Below, piece by piece: positions 1 through 8,343 of a stretch of 64,000 bases of DNA. Origin of the DNA: Bog-473 sp963779735 (lineage in GTDB: Bacteria > Actinomycetota > Acidimicrobiia > Acidimicrobiales > RAAP-2); NCBI GenBank assembly GCA_963779735.1, contig CAVZZJ010000006.1:434001-498000 (forward strand). The letters are read 5' to 3'. The position numbers and the translations under genes are program-made. A model generated the notes under the pieces. The model made no database searches, was not told the DNA's origin, and saw only the letters and a program-made list of their open reading frames with translations. Each line of letters opens with the position of its first letter. The stretch's first letter is position 1.

Positions 1-2694
1 CGCCCTGAGGAGGAACGCGCGCTCGACCTCGCGGCCGAGCTGACGGTCGAGCAACTCGGAGCGATGGGCCTCGAGACCAAGGTGGTCTCCAGCCGGCTCA
101 ACCGTCGCAAGATCGACCTCATTCCGATCACCGCCTGGGCCGATCCCAAGAAAACGGAGATCGCCCACCTGGCCGAGGAGGTGACGGCTCGGTTGTCGGC
201 CGTCGGTATCGCCGACCTGGCCGAGGTAGTCGCGCTTGCTGCCGACTCCGCCCGTGGCGCTGGGTTGGCCGACCCGAGGATCACGAGCGACGTCAAGCAT
301 GTGGAGATAGGCCTGACGGACAAGTCAGATTCGGCTCGCTTCGCGGCGGACTGGCTGGCCGAACGGGGGATCACCGGCGCTCTGGTGTTGATGGGGGGAG
401 ACGAGTTCGGACCCATTGGCGGGGTAGCGGGCAGCGACTCGCTGATGTTGGTGGACGCCCTTGCTGGGGCCACGGTCGTCTCGGTCGGTATAGAGCCCGG
501 CGGCGTCAGCCGTCCGGTCGTGCACCTGGGCGGTGGTCCGGCTCGCTTCCATAGGCTGCTCGACGAGCAACTGGAGCGCCGCGCAGCGCGTCGGGTTCCC
601 CGGATCGACCCCGACCCGGCCTGGGTTGTCATGCTGCCCGCCGAAGGAACCGAGGACCGTGTCGCCGAAGCACTCGGCACGCTCGGCAACGGGCTCGTCG
701 CCACACGGGGCGTCCGGGAAGAGGACGGACCTGGGTCGTCACCCCTCTTTCTCGTGAGTGGGGCCTATGCCGACGACGGCCACCTGCTCCCTGGGCCGAC
801 GTGGACGGGGCTCGACCGCTTCGGCGACGGCCCGCACGCACCCTCCCACCGCTCGCTCGACCTTCGCACGGGAACACTCGCCCGCTCGGAAGGCGCCGAT
901 TCGGAGCTTCGGTCCTTGCGGTTCGTCTCGGCCGCTTCGCCGTATGCCATGGCCATGCGAGCCGAGGCGGCAGACGGGAGCCTGGAGCCCGGCGAACCGC
1001 TGCGACCGCCGGGGTCCGGGGGTGATGCGGAGTTCGAGAGGGAGGATCTCGACGACGGGGTTCTGATCGCCCGGACGCGACGGACGGGAACCGAGATCAC
1101 CGTCGCCGCCCGCGAGCGCACGGGGACCACCGCCGGCCGTCGGGTGGTCGAGCGTCTGGCCAGCTGGTCTACCAACAGCGGGGGCGACGATCGAAGCGGC
1201 GACGCCGCGCTAAGGCTGGCGGAGGCAGAGGCCGCGGGTTTCGATGCGCTGCTGGCCGGGCACCGAGAGGCGTGGGCGTCGCGGTGGAAGGACGCCGAGG
1301 TCGTGATAGAGGGGGATCCCGGAGCCCAGCTGGCGGCCCGCTTCGCCGTCTTCCACCTGCTCTCAGCTGCCGCCGGTACCGAAGAGGCCGCCGTGGGGGC
1401 GAGGGGGCTGTCCGGGGACGCCTACGCCGGGCATGTCTTTTGGGACGCGGACGTCTTCGTGCTCCCGGCTCTGGCCGCCATCCGCCCCGCCGCGGCACGG
1501 GCCATGCTCGAGTACCGCATCCGCCGGCTCCCCGCGGCGCGCCGCACTGCCCAGAGCCTGGGTCTGCGAGGCGCCCGCTTCCCCTGGGAGTCGGCCGGTG
1601 ACGGGAGCGACGTCACCCCCCGTCAGGTCCGAGGGCCTCGAGGCGAGGTCATCCCGATCACCACCGGTCCGCACGAGCAGCACATCGTGGCCGACGTGGC
1701 GTGGTCGGCGACGCACTACGCGGCATGGACGGGGGATGAGGAGTTCCTGGCCGGTGCGGGTGGCGATCTGGTTGTCGACACAGCGCGTTTCTGGGCCAGC
1801 CGCATCCGTATCGACGGTACGGGCCGTGGTCACCTCTTCGGGGTCGAGGGGCCCGACGAGTACCACGAGGTGGTCGACGACAACGCCTACACCAACGTCA
1901 TGGCCCGTTGGAACCTGTCCCAGGGCGCGGCCGCCCTCCTCCGGGCCGACCCGAGTTCACGCGAAGCACGCAGTTGGCTGGCACTGGCCGCAGGACTGGT
2001 TGACGGATGGCACGCTGAGCTGGGCCTCTACGAGCAGTTCGCCGGCTACTTCGACCTGGAGCCTCTCCTCATGGCCCAGATCGCCCCGCCCCCGGTCGCG
2101 GTCGACATGCTGCTGGGCGCCGAGCGGGTAGCCGGTTCCCAGCTGATCAAGCAAGCCGACGTCCTCATGCTCCACCACCTCGTGCCCGATGAAGTGGCGG
2201 CCGGGTCCCTAGGCCCGTGCCTCGCCTTCTACGAACCTCGGACGGCACACGGGAGCTCGCTCTCGCCGGCCATCTCGGCCAGTCTCCTGGCCCGCTCGGG
2301 ACAGCCCGACCGGGCGCTCGAGCTGTTCCGGATGGCCGCTCGTCTCGACCTCGACGACCTCACCGGCACAACCGCCGGGGGTCTGCACCTGGCCACCATG
2401 GGTGGGGTCTGGCAAGCCCTGGCCTCGGGCTTCCTCGGCCTGCGACCCGAGGGCTCGAGCGCAGGGCCGGTCACCCTTGCCATCGACCCCAGCCTCCCCG
2501 AGCCGTGGAGCGCCCTCGGTCTCACGTTCCGCCTCCGCGGACAGCGTATCGGTGTCCGCGCCAGCGGCGATCAGGTGGCGGTCACCTGCGAGACGCCGCT
2601 CTTCGTGCGCGTCGGCGATCACCCACCCACCAGATGCGAGCCACCGGGCAACACGTTTCCCTTGGAGCCAAAAGGCAGAAGGAGTCGAAGATGA
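1..2694 (+). CDS. HAD-like phosphatase / glycoside hydrolase family 65 fusion, 5' end outside window
   Basis: The frame is open from base 1 and the first Met (base 64) has no ribosome site, so the gene starts upstream of the window. Counting from that Met, residues 1 to about 175 look like the later part of a HAD-type phosphatase (KIDLIP, MGGDEFGPIGG, AGSDSLMLVDAL). Residues from about 330 onward match family 65 glycoside phosphorylases/hydrolases, including GVEGPDEYHEVVDDNAYTN near residue 598, where the family's catalytic Glu lies. GH65 enzymes cleave trehalose, maltose or kojibiose, usually with phosphate; the fused HAD part would then act on a sugar phosphate. Substrate is not readable from sequence, but the TreT-like gene at 20.7 kb makes trehalose plausible. 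The stop overlaps the next ATG (ATGA), so the pair is probably co-translated. Confidence 0.85.
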   Translation, partial: RPEEERALDLAAELTVEQLGAMGLETKVVSSRLNRRKIDLIPITAWADPKKTEIAHLAEEVTARLSAVGIADLAEVVALAADSARGAGLADPRITSDVKHVEIGLTDKSDSARFAADWLAERGITGALVLMGGDEFGPIGGVAGSDSLMLVDALAGATVVSVGIEPGGVSRPVVHLGGGPARFHRLLDEQLERRAARRVPRIDPDPAWVVMLPAEGTEDRVAEALGTLGNGLVATRGVREEDGPGSSPLFLVSGAYADDGHLLPGPTWTGLDRFGDGPHAPSHRSLDLRTGTLARSEGADSELRSLRFVSAASPYAMAMRAEAADGSLEPGEPLRPPGSGGDAEFEREDLDDGVLIARTRRTGTEITVAARERTGTTAGRRVVERLASWSTNSGGDDRSGDAALRLAEAEAAGFDALLAGHREAWASRWKDAEVVIEGDPGAQLAARFAVFHLLSAAAGTEEAAVGARGLSGDAYAGHVFWDADVFVLPALAAIRPAAARAMLEYRIRRLPAARRTAQSLGLRGARFPWESAGDGSDVTPRQVRGPRGEVIPITTGPHEQHIVADVAWSATHYAAWTGDEEFLAGAGGDLVVDTARFWASRIRIDGTGRGHLFGVEGPDEYHEVVDDNAYTNVMARWNLSQGAAALLRADPSSREARSWLALAAGLVDGWHAELGLYEQFAGYFDLEPLLMAQIAPPPVAVDMLLGAERVAGSQLIKQADVLMLHHLVPDEVAAGSLGPCLAFYEPRTAHGSSLSPAISASLLARSGQPDRALELFRMAARLDLDDLTGTTAGGLHLATMGGVWQALASGFLGLRPEGSSAGPVTLAIDPSLPEPWSALGLTFRLRGQRIGVRASGDQVAVTCETPLFVRVGDHPPTRCEPPGNTFPLEPKGRRSRR

Positions 2695-3458
2695 GCATCG
2701 TCGCGACCGCCATCGACAACAACCCTGCAGCCCGAGCGGAGCTGGAGACGGCGATCCAGTTCGGCCGGCTGACAGGGTCCGACGTCGAGGCACTCCATGT
2801 CCGGGACGGTCCGCTCGAATCATTGGGGACCTTGGAGGCGTTGACCGCCCGCCTCGGCGTGCCGCTCCGGGTGCTCGAAGGTCCGGTGAGGCGCGCCCTT
2901 TGCGACGCGCTCGGCGCGCCCGACGTCCTCGCCGCGGTGATCGGTGCCCGAATCACGGCCGGCGGCCGGCGTTCCGTCGGCCGCACAGCTCTCCATCTCC
3001 TCGGGCGCGTCGACAAGCCGATGCTGGTCGTCCCCCCCGACGCCGTGGCACCGGGCGGCATCCGCCGCCTCCTGGTGCCCCTTGAAGGCGCCACGGCATC
3101 GTCTCGACCCGTACTCGAGCAACTGCGTCCTCTCCTGGTCGCCGACGTCGAGCTCGTCGTCCTCCACGTGTTCACCGAGGCCACCTCGCCCACCATGTTG
3201 GATCGCCCCTTCCGCGATCTGGAGATCCTGGGAAAGGAGTTCCTCACCCGTCACTGCCCTCCGGCAGCCCACATTGAGTTCCGTCGAGCTCCCGTGGCGT
3301 TGAGAGTGGCGGAGGTCTCACGAGAGCAGGGCGCCGATCTTGTGGTCCTGAGCTGGTCACGAGACACCTCGGCCGGGCGGGCCACCGTCGTGCGAGAGGT
3401 GCTCGGAGCCTCGGCACTGCCCGTCCTGCTGCTCCCGGTCAACGCTTCTGGCCTGTAG
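2691..3458 (+). CDS. Universal stress protein family, double-domain, ATP motif not evident
   Basis: 255 residues. Starts at the ATG overlapping the GH65 stop, with GGAG about 9 bases upstream. The C-terminal half (about residues 120-255) has the UspA pattern: IRRLLVPLEGA at the first strand, VELVVLHVFTEA at the second, GADLVVLSWSRD and a terminal LPVLLLPV strand. The N-terminal half is a weaker copy of the same fold. The nucleotide-binding signature G-2x-G-9x-G-S/T seen in the other four Usp proteins of this window is absent, so this is probably a non-ATP-binding type. Usp proteins are typical members of DosR-type dormancy regulons. Exact role unknown. Confidence 0.75.
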   Translation: MSIVATAIDNNPAARAELETAIQFGRLTGSDVEALHVRDGPLESLGTLEALTARLGVPLRVLEGPVRRALCDALGAPDVLAAVIGARITAGGRRSVGRTALHLLGRVDKPMLVVPPDAVAPGGIRRLLVPLEGATASSRPVLEQLRPLLVADVELVVLHVFTEATSPTMLDRPFRDLEILGKEFLTRHCPPAAHIEFRRAPVALRVAEVSREQGADLVVLSWSRDTSAGRATVVREVLGASALPVLLLPVNASGL

Positions 3459-3468
3459 CTCATCGTGA

Positions 3469-3482
3469 GGGACCAATGGCCC
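3469..3482 (+). promoter_or_regulatory. DevR/DosR-like box A, upstream of the GT4 gene
   Basis: GGGACCAATGGCCC followed by TA, 62 bases before the GT4 start. It fits the window-wide element GGGACYNNNGGCCC and resembles the core of the mycobacterial DosR consensus (GGGACTWWAGTCCC). The same 14-mer occurs at 42968-42981 on the other strand. The GGGAC half is distal to the gene. Confidence 0.6.
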
Positions 3483-3544
3483 TACCGTGCTCGGGCCACC
3501 CAGACCATCGTGGTGGTGATAGAGCCGCGCGAAAGGCCGCAGAA

Positions 3545-4687
3545 ATGGAAACAATGACGATGGCTCGCAACCATCTAAAGCCCGTACAGCCACGGCCCCC
3601 AAGGCGATCGCGACTACGGATCGGCATGGTGGCGCCAGCCTGGTTAGCCGTGCCTCCCACCGGGTACGGCGGCATCGAGCGGGTGGTGTCGGTTCTCACC
3701 GAGGGTTTGGTGGCCGCCGGCCACGACGTGACACTTTTTGGCGCCGCGGGGTCGCGCACCAGCGCCCGCTTGGTCGTCCCACTGCCGAGCCCACCGCCAC
3801 TCGGCGATCTGGCCTCCATGACGGACGACCTCAACCACTGCACGTCTGCGTTTCTCCGTGCCGAGGAGTTCGACATCGTCCACGACCACACCGGCATGGG
3901 AGCGGCCCTCGGGGCCCTGGTCAGCGGCCGGACGCCCGTCGTCCACACCCTGCACGGACCGTGGACGGAGTCGGGCCGGCGCCTCCTCTCGCTGGTGGAC
4001 GATCGGGTGCACCTGGTCGCCATCAGCCGCGCCCAGCGGGACGCCAATCCCCAGCTGCGCTATGCCGGCGTGGTGCACAACGGGATCGACCTCGCCGCTC
4101 ACCCGTTTCGTAGCGTCAAGGAGGATTTCTTGGTCTTCGTGGGCCGCGTCAGCCCGGAAAAGCGTCCCGAGGTCGCCGTCGAGGTGGCCCGGCGAGCGAA
4201 GCTGCCCCTCGTGATGCTGATCAAGCGGACCGAGCCGGCCGAACGTGCCTACTTCGATGAGTTCGTCGCCCCGCGGCTGGGCGACGACGTGGTGGTCATC
4301 GACCAGCCCCCACACGAGGTGAAGGTCGACCTCATGGGGCGTGCCCGAGCCCTCGTGTTCCCGATCGACTGGCCCGAGCCGTTCGGCCTGGTCATGACGG
4401 AGACCATGGCCTGCGGGACCCCGGTCATCACCTGCCCTCTCGGCGCCGCCCCGGAGATCGTGACCGATGGAGTCACCGGTTTCCTCTGCTCCACGCAGCA
4501 GCAGATGGTGGACGCCGTGGCGGCGGCGTCCGAGCTCAGACCCCAGGACTGCCGGCATAGCGTGGAGAAGCTCTTCTCGGCCCAGGCCATGGTCGCCGGC
4601 TACGAGGCGGTCTACCGGACCGCGCTGGCGAGTGCCGATCCCCTTGAGGATCGAGCGACACTGCGAAGCGTGGCCGAGCCGGCATGA
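3545..4687 (+). CDS. Glycosyltransferase family 4 (GT-B fold)
   Basis: 380 residues. N-terminal Rossmann half begins RIGMVAPAWLAVPPTGYGG-IERVV, the donor/acceptor glycine loop common in GT4 enzymes. The C-terminal half has FVGRVSPEKRPEVAVEVA and the nucleotide-sugar site PEPFGLVMTETMACGTPVI, which carries the EX7E pair. These retaining enzymes move a hexose from a nucleotide sugar in the cytoplasm. The acceptor is unknown; placement after HAD-GH65 and Usp suggests stress-related sugar or glucan metabolism. Start chosen at ATG 3545 (weak AAAGG upstream); 3554 or 3560 are possible. It sits downstream of box A and leads into the CBS and ferritin-like genes. Confidence 0.85.
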   Translation: METMTMARNHLKPVQPRPPRRSRLRIGMVAPAWLAVPPTGYGGIERVVSVLTEGLVAAGHDVTLFGAAGSRTSARLVVPLPSPPPLGDLASMTDDLNHCTSAFLRAEEFDIVHDHTGMGAALGALVSGRTPVVHTLHGPWTESGRRLLSLVDDRVHLVAISRAQRDANPQLRYAGVVHNGIDLAAHPFRSVKEDFLVFVGRVSPEKRPEVAVEVARRAKLPLVMLIKRTEPAERAYFDEFVAPRLGDDVVVIDQPPHEVKVDLMGRARALVFPIDWPEPFGLVMTETMACGTPVITCPLGAAPEIVTDGVTGFLCSTQQQMVDAVAAASELRPQDCRHSVEKLFSAQAMVAGYEAVYRTALASADPLEDRATLRSVAEPA

Positions 4688-4778
4688 TGTTCGGCCCGAC
4701 CGTCGTGCCCGTACAACGCTCTCGTTGCCGTTCGGCAGCATGCGATGACGAGACATGAAAGGTAGGAGGATGAATACG

Positions 4779-5215
4779 GTGACGAGCGACGTTGACACGC
4801 CTCATGGCTGTGATCTTCTATGTCCGGTGGAGCACCTCATGCGCGGCGCGCCCCGTTCGTGGATCCCGAGGGCACCCTGCGTGCGGCGGCGCAGGCCATG
4901 GCCGGGCAGTGGGCCGGAGCGGCAATAGTGCTCGGTCCCGACGGGCCCTCGAGCATCGTGACCGAACGTGACATCGTCCGAGCGTTGGCCGAACAGGCGG
5001 ACCCCGACACCGTCTGGGTCGCCGACGTTGACTCGGTCGACCTGGTGGCCATAGACCCTTCCACGACCGTGTTGGAAGCGGTTCGGCTGATGGCGAGGGA
5101 GCGCATCCGACACGTGCCCGTGAAACTGAACGGCGCGGTGGTGGGGCTCGTCGCGGCCGAGGACATCCTCCAACTTCTGGGCTCGACGTCGATGAGCGCG
5201 CGGGAGCCGTCATGA
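4779..5215 (+). CDS. CBS-domain pair protein, probable frameshift near its N-terminus
   Basis: From 4856 on, one frame encodes a clear tandem CBS module: FVDPEGTLRAAAQAMA, SSIVTERDIVRAL, then VDLVAIDPSTTVLEAVRLMAR-RIRHVPV, and VVGLVAAEDILQLL. The only Met in that frame (4820) has no ribosome site and its first residues look unlike the family. In another frame, GTG 4779 lies 9 bases after AGGAGG (4764-4769) and encodes DLLCPVEHLMRGAP, a typical start of such proteins, which would join FVDPEGT if one base were added at about 4851-4857. I therefore read this as one gene with a one-base loss or sequencing error. CBS pairs bind adenine nucleotides and occur in the DosR regulon (Hrp1 family). If unshifted, a shorter protein from 4820 would be made. 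Confidence 0.7.
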
Positions 5216-5700
5216 CCAACATGACGGACGCGTCGAGTGCGGGCGCATCTCCCTGGGAGCGGGACCTCTACGCCCATCTGACGAGCCACGTGGAGGCCGA
5301 GCGGGTACTACTGAAGGAGTACAGCGGAGCGGCAGAAACCAGCCCGTCGAAGGCGTTGCGTTACCTGGTCAATCTACTGATCGAGGACGAAATCCGTCAT
5401 CACCGGATGTTCACCGAGCTGGCCGAGTCGCTGAGGACCGAGGCGTCGCTGGGAAGCGATCCGCCCGTTCCGTACGTCGACTTCGACCTGGCGACCGATT
5501 CGGTCATCGATCTCACCGATCAGCTCCTTCGCAAGGAGCAAGAGGACCTGCAGGAGCTGAAACGTCTCAAGCGCGAGCTCAACGACGTGAAGGACACCTC
5601 GTTGTGGGCAATTCTGGTCGACCTGATGGAACGCGACACGCAGAAGCACATCGCCATTCTTCGCTTTGCCCGCAAGCACGCCCGTCGCCGCCGGCGTTGA
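5212..5700 (+). CDS. Ferritin-like four-helix protein
   Basis: 162 residues; the start overlaps the CBS stop (ATGA). The sequence is almost wholly helical and repeats the metal-ligand spacing of ferritin/rubrerythrin-like bundles: AERVLLKEY in helix 1, EDEIRHHRMF in helix 2, KEQEDLQELKRL in helix 3 and MERDTQKHIAIL in helix 4, ending in a basic tail (KHARRRRR). The acidic and His residues could hold a di-iron centre. Function is inferred from fold only: iron or oxidative-stress handling, or a structural role. It is the last gene of the run that begins with GT4, and ends 3 bases before a convergent PPOX gene. Confidence 0.65.
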   Translation: MTNMTDASSAGASPWERDLYAHLTSHVEAERVLLKEYSGAAETSPSKALRYLVNLLIEDEIRHHRMFTELAESLRTEASLGSDPPVPYVDFDLATDSVIDLTDQLLRKEQEDLQELKRLKRELNDVKDTSLWAILVDLMERDTQKHIAILRFARKHARRRRR

Positions 5701-5703
5701 TCC

Positions 5704-6135
5704 TTACGCTCCCTCGTTCTCTGCGTCCAGCCTGAAGCGTCGCCCCGAGACGACGTCTGGTCGCACGACGACGATGGTGTGCCCGGGCGTGTGCACGAGC
5801 GGACGGGGGAGATGGCTCGGGTCCAACGCTGCGCTCGGTTCGACCATGGAGGCAAGACCACGCACCAGCACACTCCAGGCCTGGCCCGAGGCACGGTCCA
5901 GATCGTCGGTTTCGAAGGCGACCAGACGGCCACTCACTGAGTCGGCCAGCGAACCGGCGCCGATCCGGATGAGGACCTGGCGATCGTGCACGGCAAAGTT
6001 GACGGGCACCACGATGGGCGCGCCCTCCCCGCTCACCGCCAGGCGACCGATCTTTCTCTGCTGCGCGGCAACGGCGAGGAGTCGCTGACATTCGGGAGCG
6101 GTCAGGACCTCGGATCCCCGCTGGTCAATCCACAT
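5704..6135 (-). CDS. Pyridoxamine 5'-phosphate oxidase-fold flavin protein
   Basis: 143 residues. N-terminus MWIDQRGSEVLTAPECQRLL followed by KIGRLAVSGEGAPIVVPVNF and DRQVLIRIGAG, the pattern of the small PPOX family (Pyridox_ox_2 type), which binds FMN or F420 as a split-barrel dimer. A second protein of this kind, with the same DQRGSEV start, is at 26583-27056, and a third is fused to an HTH at 25603-26292. Such genes are common in actinobacterial dormancy regulons; substrate unknown. Its ATG lies inside the end of the STAS gene (11-base overlap), so the two are translationally linked. Confidence 0.8.
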   Translation of the reverse strand: MWIDQRGSEVLTAPECQRLLAVAAQQRKIGRLAVSGEGAPIVVPVNFAVHDRQVLIRIGAGSLADSVSGRLVAFETDDLDRASGQAWSVLVRGLASMVEPSAALDPSHLPRPLVHTPGHTIVVVRPDVVSGRRFRLDAENEGA

Positions 6136-6505
6136 GGTCCCCTGGTCGTGTATGGGGTATGCCGGGCGAAGTCGACCATTTCAGCGTGCCCCCGGCGGCT
6201 CTCACCGCACGCTCCATGCCTGGGAGTGAGGAGGAGATACCGGACGGAGACCGCTCCAGGTCGCCGACCTCCATGACGAAGTCACGATAGCCCTCGTCGA
6301 GAAGCTCCTGGACCACGTGCACCACGCTGGTGCCGGTGAGATCGTCAAGCACCCCGGCCAGGCGCACGGTCACTGGCATCGTCTCGACGTCGACCCACAG
6401 CTCCAGGACCGGATCCATCTTCCACGCGACGTCGGGATAGTGGGCCGGCTCGGTATCCGGCCAACCGCCAGCCCATGATCCGTCTACAGCGTCCAGCTTG
6501 GTCAC
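6125..6505 (-). CDS. STAS-domain protein (anti-sigma-factor antagonist-like)
   Basis: 126 residues, GTG start. After about 35 variable residues the protein has the STAS pattern: MPVTVRLAGVLDDLTGTSVVHVVQELLDEGYRDFVMEVGDL-ERSPSG, then SLPGMERAVRAAGGTLKW. STAS proteins act in partner-switching cascades with anti-sigma kinases. The residue after the DL strand, usually the phosphorylatable Ser before a G/A, falls in ERSPSG, so phosphorylation is possible but unproven. No kinase or sigma factor is adjacent. Located between hsp20 and the PPOX gene on the same strand; probably co-transcribed with them. Confidence 0.65.
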   Translation of the reverse strand: MTKLDAVDGSWAGGWPDTEPAHYPDVAWKMDPVLELWVDVETMPVTVRLAGVLDDLTGTSVVHVVQELLDEGYRDFVMEVGDLERSPSGISSSLPGMERAVRAAGGTLKWSTSPGIPHTRPGDHVD

Positions 6506-6576
6506 CCTACAATCCGTTCTCTCCGCTCAGTCAGGTACATTCACCACGGACTCCACTCGGCGACCGAGTGCGAGAG

Positions 6577-7041
6577 TCAGTTTCTGCAAATCGGCACTCG
6601 GACGGAGCCCGATGACGGGGCCTCGGAAGGGGCCGGCACGCGCACCTCAAGGATCCCGTCCTTATAGCTGGCCGTGACGTCGGCCTCGTTCGTCCCCTTG
6701 GGAAGAGCAAGATCACGATGGAACGACCCGTAGCGCAACTCCCGGCGGACGTAGTTCCGTTCCTCGGTGTTTTCCTCCTCGCGGCGCTCGGCGGCAACAT
6801 GGAGCACGTCGTTCTCAATCGAGACCTCAAGGTCGTTGTCCGGATCGATGCCGGCGAACTCAACCCGGAGCACAAGCGTCCCGTTCTCGGTGAACTCCTC
6901 GACTCCGAGAGAAGCGCGCTCGGGCCAGAGCACCACCGGACGGCGGAACACCTCAGGCCATTCGTCGAGGAAGCGGTCGAAGAAGTCGAAGCGCTTCGAT
7001 TCTGTGTCGTGCTTGGATCTGTCGTGCTTCACGAGTGCCAT
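6577..7041 (-). CDS. hsp20: Small heat-shock protein, Hsp20/alpha-crystallin family
   Basis: 154 residues. The alpha-crystallin domain spans about residues 45-140: FTENGTLVLRVEFAGIDPDNDLEVSIENDVLHVAAER, YVRRELRYGSFHRDLALPKGTNEADVTASYKDGILEVRVP, with the usual A-x-x-x-n-G-v-L signature near the end (TASYKDGILEV). The start ATG 7041 has GGAAGG about 8 bases upstream; longer starts lack this. ATP-independent holdase preventing aggregation in stressed or dormant cells; the M. tuberculosis homologue HspX is the hallmark DosR gene. It has its own upstream box B, consistent with that role. Confidence 0.92.
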   Translation of the reverse strand: MALVKHDRSKHDTESKRFDFFDRFLDEWPEVFRRPVVLWPERASLGVEEFTENGTLVLRVEFAGIDPDNDLEVSIENDVLHVAAERREEENTEERNYVRRELRYGSFHRDLALPKGTNEADVTASYKDGILEVRVPAPSEAPSSGSVRVPICRN

Positions 7042-7094
7042 CCTGATCACCTTCCTTTCCACTCCCACTCCAGCATCGGCCGAGCGACGGGTGG

Positions 7095-7120
7095 CCACTA
7101 GGGCCAGAGGTCCCTAGTGG
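7095..7120 (-). promoter_or_regulatory. DevR/DosR-like box B, extended palindrome upstream of hsp20
   Basis: Core 14-mer at 7101-7114, reading GGGACCTCTGGCCC on the minus strand, 59 bases before the hsp20 start. It is embedded in a longer inverted repeat: arms CCACTAGGG (7095-7103) and CCCTAGTGG (7112-7120) are perfectly complementary around an 8-base centre. It lies in the 99-base gap between the pgk stop and hsp20, so it could also weakly attenuate read-through from pgk, but no T-tract follows. Confidence 0.65.
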
Positions 7121-7140
7121 CCCGTTGGTTGGGCGAAGGG

Positions 7141-8340
7141 TCACGGGCTGCGTCGGAAGGTGACGCTCGAACGAAGAGCGGCGAGACCGGGAAGATCTCC
7201 CTTCTCGAGCAGCTCGAGTGTGGCGCCCCCGCCCGTGGAGATGTGATCGATGCGGTCTTCCAGGCCGAACTCGTGGAGCGCCGCGGCGGTCTCGCCGCCG
7301 CCGACGACGGTGAACCCCTGGCACGAGGCCACCGCTTCGGCGACGGCTCGTGTCCCCCCGGCGAACCGGTGGTCCTCGAAGACGCCCATGGGTCCGTTCC
7401 ACACGAGGGTGCCGGCTCGGCCGATCGTCTCGGCGAAGTGTGCACGGGTGGCGGGACCGATGTCGACCCCCTGCCAGCCGGGTGACAGATCGACTCCGAA
7501 GTGGCGGGCATGGCCGGTCGGTGGCGCGCCGGTTCCGAGGACCCCACCCGGAGAAAGGCCCACGAGGTCGCCCGGGAGCTCGGGCGCGGGGTGTGAGAGG
7601 AGGAGAGACCGGGCCTCCTCGAGAAACCGGGGCTCGAGGTGGGACGCGCCCATGCGGTGTCCGAGCGCGTCGAGAAAGGTGAAGCACATGGCGCCGCCCA
7701 GCAGGAGGTGGTCCACCCGATCTCGAAGTGAACGCAGGACGCCGAGCTTGTCCGCCACCTTGGCGCCCCCGACGACGGCGACGTAGGGTCGGGCCGGATC
7801 GACCAGGAGGCGGGACAGCGCGTCGACCTCCCTTTGGAGGAGCCGCCCCGCGGCACTCGGTAGGAGGGTCGGAGGTCCGACGATCGATGCGTGGCTCCGA
7901 TGGGAGGCGCCGAACGCATCGTTGACGTAGTAGTCGAATCCCTCCACCAGGTGACGGACGAACTCCGCGTCGTTCGCCTCCTCACCTGGGTCAAAGCGGA
8001 GGTTCTCCATCACCGTGATGCCCGGCACCAGCGCCGACAGCGCTTCGCGGACCGGCTCCATGGCATAGAGCGAGTTCACCTTGCCCTTCGGGCGTCCCAG
8101 GTGGCTGCAGACCGTCACGAGCGCCCCGTTGGTGCGCAACCACTCGAGGGTCGGGGCCGAGGATCGAAGACGGAAATTGTCGGCTACCTCGAAGCCACCG
8201 CCCCCCTTCGGTCGCAGGGGAGCGTTGAGATCAGAGCGGACCAGGACGCGCCGACCTGCGACCGGAGGGAGGTCTTCGAGGGTCGGCACACCCGCGCCAA
8301 TGCCGGGTACCCCCACCATCTCTCGACTGCTCGCGACCAT
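7141..8340 (-). CDS. pgk: Phosphoglycerate kinase
   Basis: 399 residues. Transfers the acyl phosphate of 1,3-bisphosphoglycerate to ADP. All hallmark segments are present in order: VLVRSDLNAPL, CSHLGRPKGK, ENLRFDPGEEAND, YVNDAFGASHRSHAS, VVGGAKVADKLGVL, LLGGAMCFTFL, LVWNGPMGVFE and VVGGGETAAAL with HISTGGGATLELL. The family's usual GGGDS before the helix is GGGET here, a mild variation. Start ATG 8340 is 3 bases after the previous stop. Last gene of the gap-porGAB-gltD-like-pgk run, so it completes the ATP-forming step after GAPDH. Confidence 0.95.
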   Translation of the reverse strand: MVASSREMVGVPGIGAGVPTLEDLPPVAGRRVLVRSDLNAPLRPKGGGGFEVADNFRLRSSAPTLEWLRTNGALVTVCSHLGRPKGKVNSLYAMEPVREALSALVPGITVMENLRFDPGEEANDAEFVRHLVEGFDYYVNDAFGASHRSHASIVGPPTLLPSAAGRLLQREVDALSRLLVDPARPYVAVVGGAKVADKLGVLRSLRDRVDHLLLGGAMCFTFLDALGHRMGASHLEPRFLEEARSLLLSHPAPELPGDLVGLSPGGVLGTGAPPTGHARHFGVDLSPGWQGVDIGPATRAHFAETIGRAGTLVWNGPMGVFEDHRFAGGTRAVAEAVASCQGFTVVGGGETAAALHEFGLEDRIDHISTGGGATLELLEKGDLPGLAALRSSVTFRRSP

Positions 8341-8343
8341 GCG

